Part shown: in pieces, positions 59,408 to 64,000 of the stretch
How the letters are laid out: each line of letters begins with the position of its first letter
How positions within the stretch are numbered: the stretch's first letter is position 1
Assembly (NCBI GenBank): GCA_903922605.1
Contig: CAIXUG010000012.1
Span: 1 to 64,000 of the forward strand
Length of the DNA stretch: 64,000 nt
Direction of reading: 5' to 3'
DNA from: an uncultured Verrucomicrobiota bacterium
GTDB taxonomy: Bacteria > Verrucomicrobiota > Verrucomicrobiia > Limisphaerales > UBA9464
Position numbers and translations under genes: made by a program
The notes under the pieces: generated by a model
What the model saw: the letters and a program-made list of their open reading frames with translations, nothing else
Told to the model about the DNA's origin: nothing
The model's database searches: none

Positions 59408-62400
59408 GTGAAGCCGCCTGATACGTCACCTGCGCCGGTCCCGAAACCGCGTTCGCCGGTACGTTCGGTGTTTCGCTGGTGCCGGCGTTGCACCCTGCTG
59501 GTGGTCGGCCTGCTGCTGTACGTCTTTCTGCACCTGAACCAGATCGGATTGCCCGACTTCGTGAAGCGGCCGCTGCTCGACCAACTGCGGGAGCAGGGGG
59601 CGGAACTCGATTTCAGCCGGATGCGCCTGCGGTTGGGCCGGGGCATCGTGATCGAGCATGTGAACCTGGCCCGGGCGCACGAGGGGGCGGGCGAGCAGGT
59701 GTTTGCCGAGCAGTTGCAGCTCAAGCTCAACTGGGGGGATCTGGTTGATTTCCGGACCCCCAAGATCACCGCGGTCACCATGCAGGGTGGACAGTTCACG
59801 ATCCCGGTTGACTCCGCGACGAACGGGCCGCCGCTCCGGTTCGCCGTGGAGAACGTGCAGGCCCGGCTGCGGTTCGTCTCCGCCGAGTTGTGGGAGCTGG
59901 AACAGTTCGAGGGCACCTGCCACCAGGGGGTGTTCCGCGCGGCCGGCTCGATCACCAATGCCTCGCAGCTCCGGGGCAAGTCCGGGAACAAGTCAGGCGG
60001 CGACCTGTGGAAGCAGAACCTGGTGCGGATCGGGCGGACGCTGGACCGGTTGATCTGCGCCCAGCCGCCCACGCTTGACGTGGTCTTTCACGCCGACCTG
60101 CGTGCTCCGGAACTCGCGACGGCGGAAGTGCGTTTCAGCGCGGCCGGCGTGCAATCGGAGTACGGGCGCTTTGGCCGGGTGCGCTTCAACGCGGAGCTGA
60201 ATGAACCCCCGAGCACGAACGGATTGCTGCTGGTGACCTTTCGTCTCGACGCGCAAAAGGCCGTGACCCCGTGGGCCGGTGCCGAGTCGTTGCGACTGGA
60301 CGGCGAAGTGGAGCAGTCGCGGACCAATCTGCTGCCGTCGCGTCTGGACTGGAACCTGGACGTGCGCGGCCCAAATACACGTTGGGCGCAGGCCAAGGGC
60401 TTGCGGATGCACGCCACCAGCACCGCAACCAACGGCCAGTATGCCACTGCACTGACCCTGTCTGGCACCAATGTGATCACCGCTTGGGCGGCTACGACCA
60501 ACCTGACCGTGGGGATCAATGCCATGAACCTGTTGTCTTGGCCGGTCACGAACTGGCTGCCGTTGTCGCTGACCTGGACGTCGCGGCTCGACCGGGTCCA
60601 TACGCTCTGGGCCGATGCCGGGGCGCTTGCAATCATCGGTGACGCGCACCCGCGCGCGCTGCCGTTCACCAATGAATTCGGGCTGCCACCGTCCGTATCC
60701 TGGCTGGGTGCATGGGATCTGGAAGCCGGGCTGAGTCTGACCAATGCCGTGGCATCCCGGTTGGAACTCGCCGGGGTCACGACGCGTCTGAAGTGGTCGG
60801 CGGACCGTCTGGAGCTTCCGGGCCTGCACGTCTGGCTCTACGGCGGAGAACTGCAGGCCGACGCCGGTGTATCGGCCGGCACCCGTCTCGCCACGGTGTC
60901 GGCCGGGGCCCGGTTTGACGCGCACCGTCTGGAGCCGTTGCTGGGTGAGGCGGCGGCCCAGTGGTTCTCGCAATATACGTGGTCGCCGGAGCAACCGCCG
61001 GTGGCGGATATCAGCGCCAGCGTCACCCTGCCGGCGTGGACGAATCGCGCTCCGGATTGGAAAGTGGAAGTGCTGCCTTCGCTGTTGCTGAGCGGCACGG
61101 CGCGGGCGACCAACTTCGCCTACCGCGGTCTCACCGGTGACACGGCGTTGGTGCCCTTTGCCCTGACCAACCAGACCTGGACCATTCTCGGAGCCAGGGT
61201 GGTGCGGCCAGATGGCTGGCTGAACTTTGACCTGACCGACTGGCCGGTCAGTCACAACTATCATTTCCACGTCCAAAGCGCGCTCAATCCGATGGTCGCG
61301 GCGCCGCTGGTCGGTTCCAACGTCGTGCACGCGATGAGCAGCGTGGTGTTCCTGGACCCGCCCGTGCTGGATGCCGACCTCTGGGGCCGCTGGCACGAGC
61401 CGGAGCTGATCGGCGTGCGCGCCTCGGTGGCGGCGACCAACCTGATTGTCCGGGGCGAGCCAGCAGACGAGTTTCGGGCGGCCGAGGTCACCTACACCAA
61501 TCTCTGCCTGCTGGTCCGCGACGGCTACGTCCGTCAGGGAACCAACACGGCCCAGGTGGAGGCGCTGGGTTACGACATCATGGCCTACCAGCTCCACTTC
61601 ACGAACGCCGTCAGCACGCTCGATCCGGGCGGCGTCACCCGGGCCGTCGGTCCCAAGACCGCGCACGCGTTGGAGCCCTACGTGTTCGCCACGACCCCGC
61701 ACGTGATCCTGAACGGCATCATCCCCACCCGGAGCAATGTGGAGGATGCGAACGTCAGCTTCGATACCCGGGCGGGCGGCGTCCGTTGGTGGAAGCTGGC
61801 TCCGACCAGCCTGAACACTACCGTCTGGTGGCGGGGCCAGACCGTCAGCCTGACCAACATTGATGCCGGATTTCACGGTGGCCATCTGACAGGGAACGTA
61901 TTCGTGGACCTCAAGGATCTGGACGATACGACCTTCAGCTTTGACACGTCCTACACCGACGTGCAGCTGCGCAGCCTGCTCGCCGATCTGGTGCCCAAGA
62001 CCAACCGGATCGAGGGGCTGATCAGCGGCCGGCTCACGGTGACCGAGGCCCATAGCCGCACAAACGGCCCGTGGTATGGGGGCGGCGAAATCCGGCTGCG
62101 CGACGGCTTTCTCTGGGACCTGCCCCTGTTCGGCGGCCTGTCGATCGCGTTTGACAAGCTCAGCCCCGGCCTCGGCCAGACGCGCTTCAAATCCGGGCAG
62201 GCGAGCTTCACGATCAAGGACCGGCACGTCCGCACGCATGACCTGGAATTTAACTCGCCCACCATGCGCCTGAAGGCCGATGGCACGGTGGATTTCGATT
62301 CCAACATGAACGCGACCATGCAGGCCGAACTGCTGCGCGACGTGCCGCTGCTGGGGCCGGTGATCGGCCTGGCGCTGTCGCCGTTTTCCAAGCTTTTTGA

Positions 62401-62578
62401 GTACGACGTGCGCGGCACACTGGGCAAACCGGAGATGGAACCCCGTTACGTGCCCAGCTTCCTGCTCGCCCCCCTCCGGCCGATCCAGACCATCAAGAGC
62501 CTTTTTCCGGGGGATGCCAAGAAGGCGGAAACGCCTGCGAATCCCGAGCCCGCAAATCCTCCGCCGGCGAAGCCCTGA
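59408..62578 (+). CDS. AsmA/YhdP-like large membrane-anchored protein
   Basis: 1056 residues from the GTG at 59408, 18 bases after the DUF4340 gene. N-terminal helix CTLLVVGLLLYVFLHL, then a long beta-rich body and a C-terminal DUF3971/AsmA-like part (IEGLISGRLTVTEAH, GGGEIRLRDGFLWDLPLFGGL, FTIKDRHVRTHDLEFNSPTMRLKADGTVDFD, LGPVIGLALSPFSKLFEYDVRGTLGKP, in parts). AsmA-like proteins form bridge-like structures between membranes and move lipids in diderm bacteria. The C-terminus is Pro/Ala-rich. Association with the Gld-type operon is by position only. Confidence 0.82.
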   Translation: MKPPDTSPAPVPKPRSPVRSVFRWCRRCTLLVVGLLLYVFLHLNQIGLPDFVKRPLLDQLREQGAELDFSRMRLRLGRGIVIEHVNLARAHEGAGEQVFAEQLQLKLNWGDLVDFRTPKITAVTMQGGQFTIPVDSATNGPPLRFAVENVQARLRFVSAELWELEQFEGTCHQGVFRAAGSITNASQLRGKSGNKSGGDLWKQNLVRIGRTLDRLICAQPPTLDVVFHADLRAPELATAEVRFSAAGVQSEYGRFGRVRFNAELNEPPSTNGLLLVTFRLDAQKAVTPWAGAESLRLDGEVEQSRTNLLPSRLDWNLDVRGPNTRWAQAKGLRMHATSTATNGQYATALTLSGTNVITAWAATTNLTVGINAMNLLSWPVTNWLPLSLTWTSRLDRVHTLWADAGALAIIGDAHPRALPFTNEFGLPPSVSWLGAWDLEAGLSLTNAVASRLELAGVTTRLKWSADRLELPGLHVWLYGGELQADAGVSAGTRLATVSAGARFDAHRLEPLLGEAAAQWFSQYTWSPEQPPVADISASVTLPAWTNRAPDWKVEVLPSLLLSGTARATNFAYRGLTGDTALVPFALTNQTWTILGARVVRPDGWLNFDLTDWPVSHNYHFHVQSALNPMVAAPLVGSNVVHAMSSVVFLDPPVLDADLWGRWHEPELIGVRASVAATNLIVRGEPADEFRAAEVTYTNLCLLVRDGYVRQGTNTAQVEALGYDIMAYQLHFTNAVSTLDPGGVTRAVGPKTAHALEPYVFATTPHVILNGIIPTRSNVEDANVSFDTRAGGVRWWKLAPTSLNTTVWWRGQTVSLTNIDAGFHGGHLTGNVFVDLKDLDDTTFSFDTSYTDVQLRSLLADLVPKTNRIEGLISGRLTVTEAHSRTNGPWYGGGEIRLRDGFLWDLPLFGGLSIAFDKLSPGLGQTRFKSGQASFTIKDRHVRTHDLEFNSPTMRLKADGTVDFDSNMNATMQAELLRDVPLLGPVIGLALSPFSKLFEYDVRGTLGKPEMEPRYVPSFLLAPLRPIQTIKSLFPGDAKKAETPANPEPANPPPAKP

Positions 62579-62690
62579 AACTCTGCCGCGCCGGGTAATG
62601 GGCAATACCGGCGAACCGTTCAAGGGCGGGAACCATGTTTCCTGCCGTTGACCCTTTTCCTTTCCGACCCTAGCGTCCGCCCCCTTGCGT

Positions 62691-64000
62691 ATGCACGTAC
62701 TTGTCTGCGACCCGATCTCACCCCGCGGCATCGCCTATTTTCAGGCGCGGCCGGAATTTAAAGTCACCGTCCTGCCCAAGCGGCTCTCCGAAGCGGAGCT
62801 GCTGCCGCTGGTCGCCGATGTGGATGCCATGGTCGTCCGCTCCGAGACCAAGGTGACGAAGAAGGTGCTCGAAGCGGCGACCCGGCTAAAAGTCGTCGGT
62901 CGCGCCGGTGTCGGCGTGGACAACGTGGATGTCGAGGCGGCCACCCAGCGCGGTGTCGTCGTGATGAACACTCCCGGCGGCAACACCATCACCACCGCCG
63001 AGCTGACTTTCTTCATGCTCGGTGCGCTCGCCCGCAAGGTGCCCGCCGCGCACGCCACGATGGCCGCCGGCAAGTGGGACCGGAAGGCCTTCCAGGGCAC
63101 GGAAATCGCCGGCAAGACGCTCGGCATCCTCGGCGCCGGCCGCATCGGTACCGAGGTCGGCAAGCGCGCGCTCGCCTTCGGGATGCGCGTGGTCGCCTAC
63201 GATCCGTTCCTCACCGAGGCGCGGGCCAAGCAGCTCGGTTTTGAGGCCGCGAGCGATCCCGACACGATCTACCAACAGGCCGACTTCATCACCGTGCACA
63301 TGCCGGTGACCAAGGAGACGCGCGAGATGCTCAATGCCGCCGCCTTTGCCAAGATGAAGCCCGGCGTGCGCATCGTGAACTGCGCCCGCGGTGAGATCAT
63401 CAACGAGGCCGACCTCATCGCCGCGCTCGAGACCGGCAAGGTCGCCGGGGCGGCGCTGGATGTCTTCCACGTCGAGCCGCTGCCGGCGGACCACAAGTTC
63501 CGCACCCTGCCCAACGTCGTCCTCACGCCGCACCTCGGTGCGAGCACCGAGGAGGCGCAGGAAAAGTGCGGCCTCGAGGTCGCCGAAGTCATCACGGGTT
63601 TCCTGCTCACCGGCGAGGTGCGCAATGCCGTGAACCTGCCCGGCGTCGATGCCAAGACCTACGAGCTGGTGAAGCCCTACCTGCTGCTCGGCGAGAAGCT
63701 CGGCAAGCTGCTGGGCCAGCTCGCGCCCGGCGCGGTGGACCGCCTCCACATCACCTACGGCGGCAAGGCGCAGGAGCTGCCCCAGACCGACCCCGTCACG
63801 CGCGCGATCCTGCGCGGCTTCTTGAGCACCAGCGCCGGCAGCGCCCTGAAGGACATCAACAACATCAACGTCCGCAGCGCCGCCGCCTCGTTGGGGATCT
63901 CGGTCGAGGAAAAGAAGTCCGACGAGCACGTCACCTTCAACGAATGGCTGCACGTACAGGCGTTCCACGGTACGGAGAAAGTCATCTCGGCCGGCGGCAC
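62691..64000 (+). CDS. serA: D-3-phosphoglycerate dehydrogenase, 3' end beyond the window
   Basis: The 436 codons seen start at the ATG at 62691 (MHVLVCDPISPRGIAYF). NAD-binding motif LGILGAGRIGTEVGKRALAFG near residue 145, substrate-site KVVGRAGVGVDNVDVEAA near 67, catalytic Arg in VNCARGEIINEADL near 228, Glu and His in ALDVFHVEP and VLTPHLGASTEEAQEK. Residues beyond ~300 form the ASB-type intervening domain, so this is the long type with a C-terminal ACT domain expected outside the window. It catalyses the first step of serine synthesis from 3-phosphoglycerate. Confidence 0.96.
   Translation, partial: MHVLVCDPISPRGIAYFQARPEFKVTVLPKRLSEAELLPLVADVDAMVVRSETKVTKKVLEAATRLKVVGRAGVGVDNVDVEAATQRGVVVMNTPGGNTITTAELTFFMLGALARKVPAAHATMAAGKWDRKAFQGTEIAGKTLGILGAGRIGTEVGKRALAFGMRVVAYDPFLTEARAKQLGFEAASDPDTIYQQADFITVHMPVTKETREMLNAAAFAKMKPGVRIVNCARGEIINEADLIAALETGKVAGAALDVFHVEPLPADHKFRTLPNVVLTPHLGASTEEAQEKCGLEVAEVITGFLLTGEVRNAVNLPGVDAKTYELVKPYLLLGEKLGKLLGQLAPGAVDRLHITYGGKAQELPQTDPVTRAILRGFLSTSAGSALKDINNINVRSAAASLGISVEEKKSDEHVTFNEWLHVQAFHGTEKVISAGG

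Noticed and set aside
59993-62731. 912-codon minus-strand frame opposite the AsmA-like gene
   Set aside because: Arg/Gly/His-rich antisense translation without motifs; the plus strand carries an ordered membrane-anchored protein.

Overview
The window looks like a chromosomal segment of a Verrucomicrobiota bacterium or a close relative in the PVC group. The evidence is the gene content: three DUF1592-type cytochrome c proteins with DUF1552 partners, a DUF1549/DUF1553 protein with a DUF1501 partner, a pseudopilin of the H-X9-DG-less verrucomicrobial type, ThuA, DUF1080 and Gfo/Idh/MocA proteins, and a serine/threonine kinase next to an ECF sigma factor. Most of the DNA is GC-rich. Recognisable Shine-Dalgarno sites are scarce, so starts were chosen from domain limits, signal peptides and ATGA/GTGA overlaps.

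Layout. 0-2.6 kb: pseudopilin, DUF2905 protein, YacG and a secreted DUF1080 protein, closed by a strong terminator. 2.6-5.0 kb: an AT-richer island with one 661-residue gene whose N-terminus resembles the SAMHD1/dGTPase HD fold but lacks the HD metal-binding pair. 5.0-18.3 kb: three DUF1592-DUF1552 pairs, one on the minus strand and two in tandem on the plus strand. 18.3-23.6 kb: a frameshifted DUF433/DUF5615 toxin-antitoxin pair, a cupin, a haem-fused PQQ-type sugar dehydrogenase and a large secreted protein. 23.6-30.5 kb: a patch of toxin-antitoxin modules and gene remnants around a Gfo/Idh/MocA oxidoreductase, a CbrC-family protein and a DUF1549/DUF1553 protein. 30.5-36.4 kb: DUF1501 protein, PPC-domain protein, cytochrome c/WD40 protein and a lipoprotein, forming with the DUF1553 gene an apparent secreted operon. 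36.4-43.7 kb: a BaiN-like flavoprotein, a tRNA-Leu-like 3' fragment, a deoxyhypusine-synthase-like protein, a kinase/sigma pair, ThuA and a stand-alone receiver. 44.0-53.0 kb: a second Gfo/Idh/MocA protein, rpsB-tsf, a redoxin, a ROK kinase with a SIS isomerase, an SGNH hydrolase and uvrC. 53.0-64.0 kb: a zinc-peptidase-like protein, a Gld-type ABC transporter operon ending in DUF4340 and AsmA-like proteins, and serA, cut by the window end.

How it fits together. Much of the window encodes exported, probably periplasmic, redox and carbohydrate-active proteins with c-type haem motifs and Tat or Sec signals. These are of the kind abundant in PVC bacteria that live on complex polysaccharides; their biochemistry is largely unknown. 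Housekeeping genes (rpsB, tsf, uvrC, serA, yacG) are interspersed.

The least ordinary signals are: (1) the catalytically broken HD-like protein; (2) toxin-antitoxin cassettes lying beside partial copies of their neighbours' gene ends; (3) a series of degenerate tandem repeats with a 7- or 8-base period but a different word at each locus, two of them inside coding sequences (uvrC and a DUF1592 gene); (4) a 25-base-arm palindrome present twice. No CRISPR array, rRNA, complete tRNA, transposase or integrase was seen.
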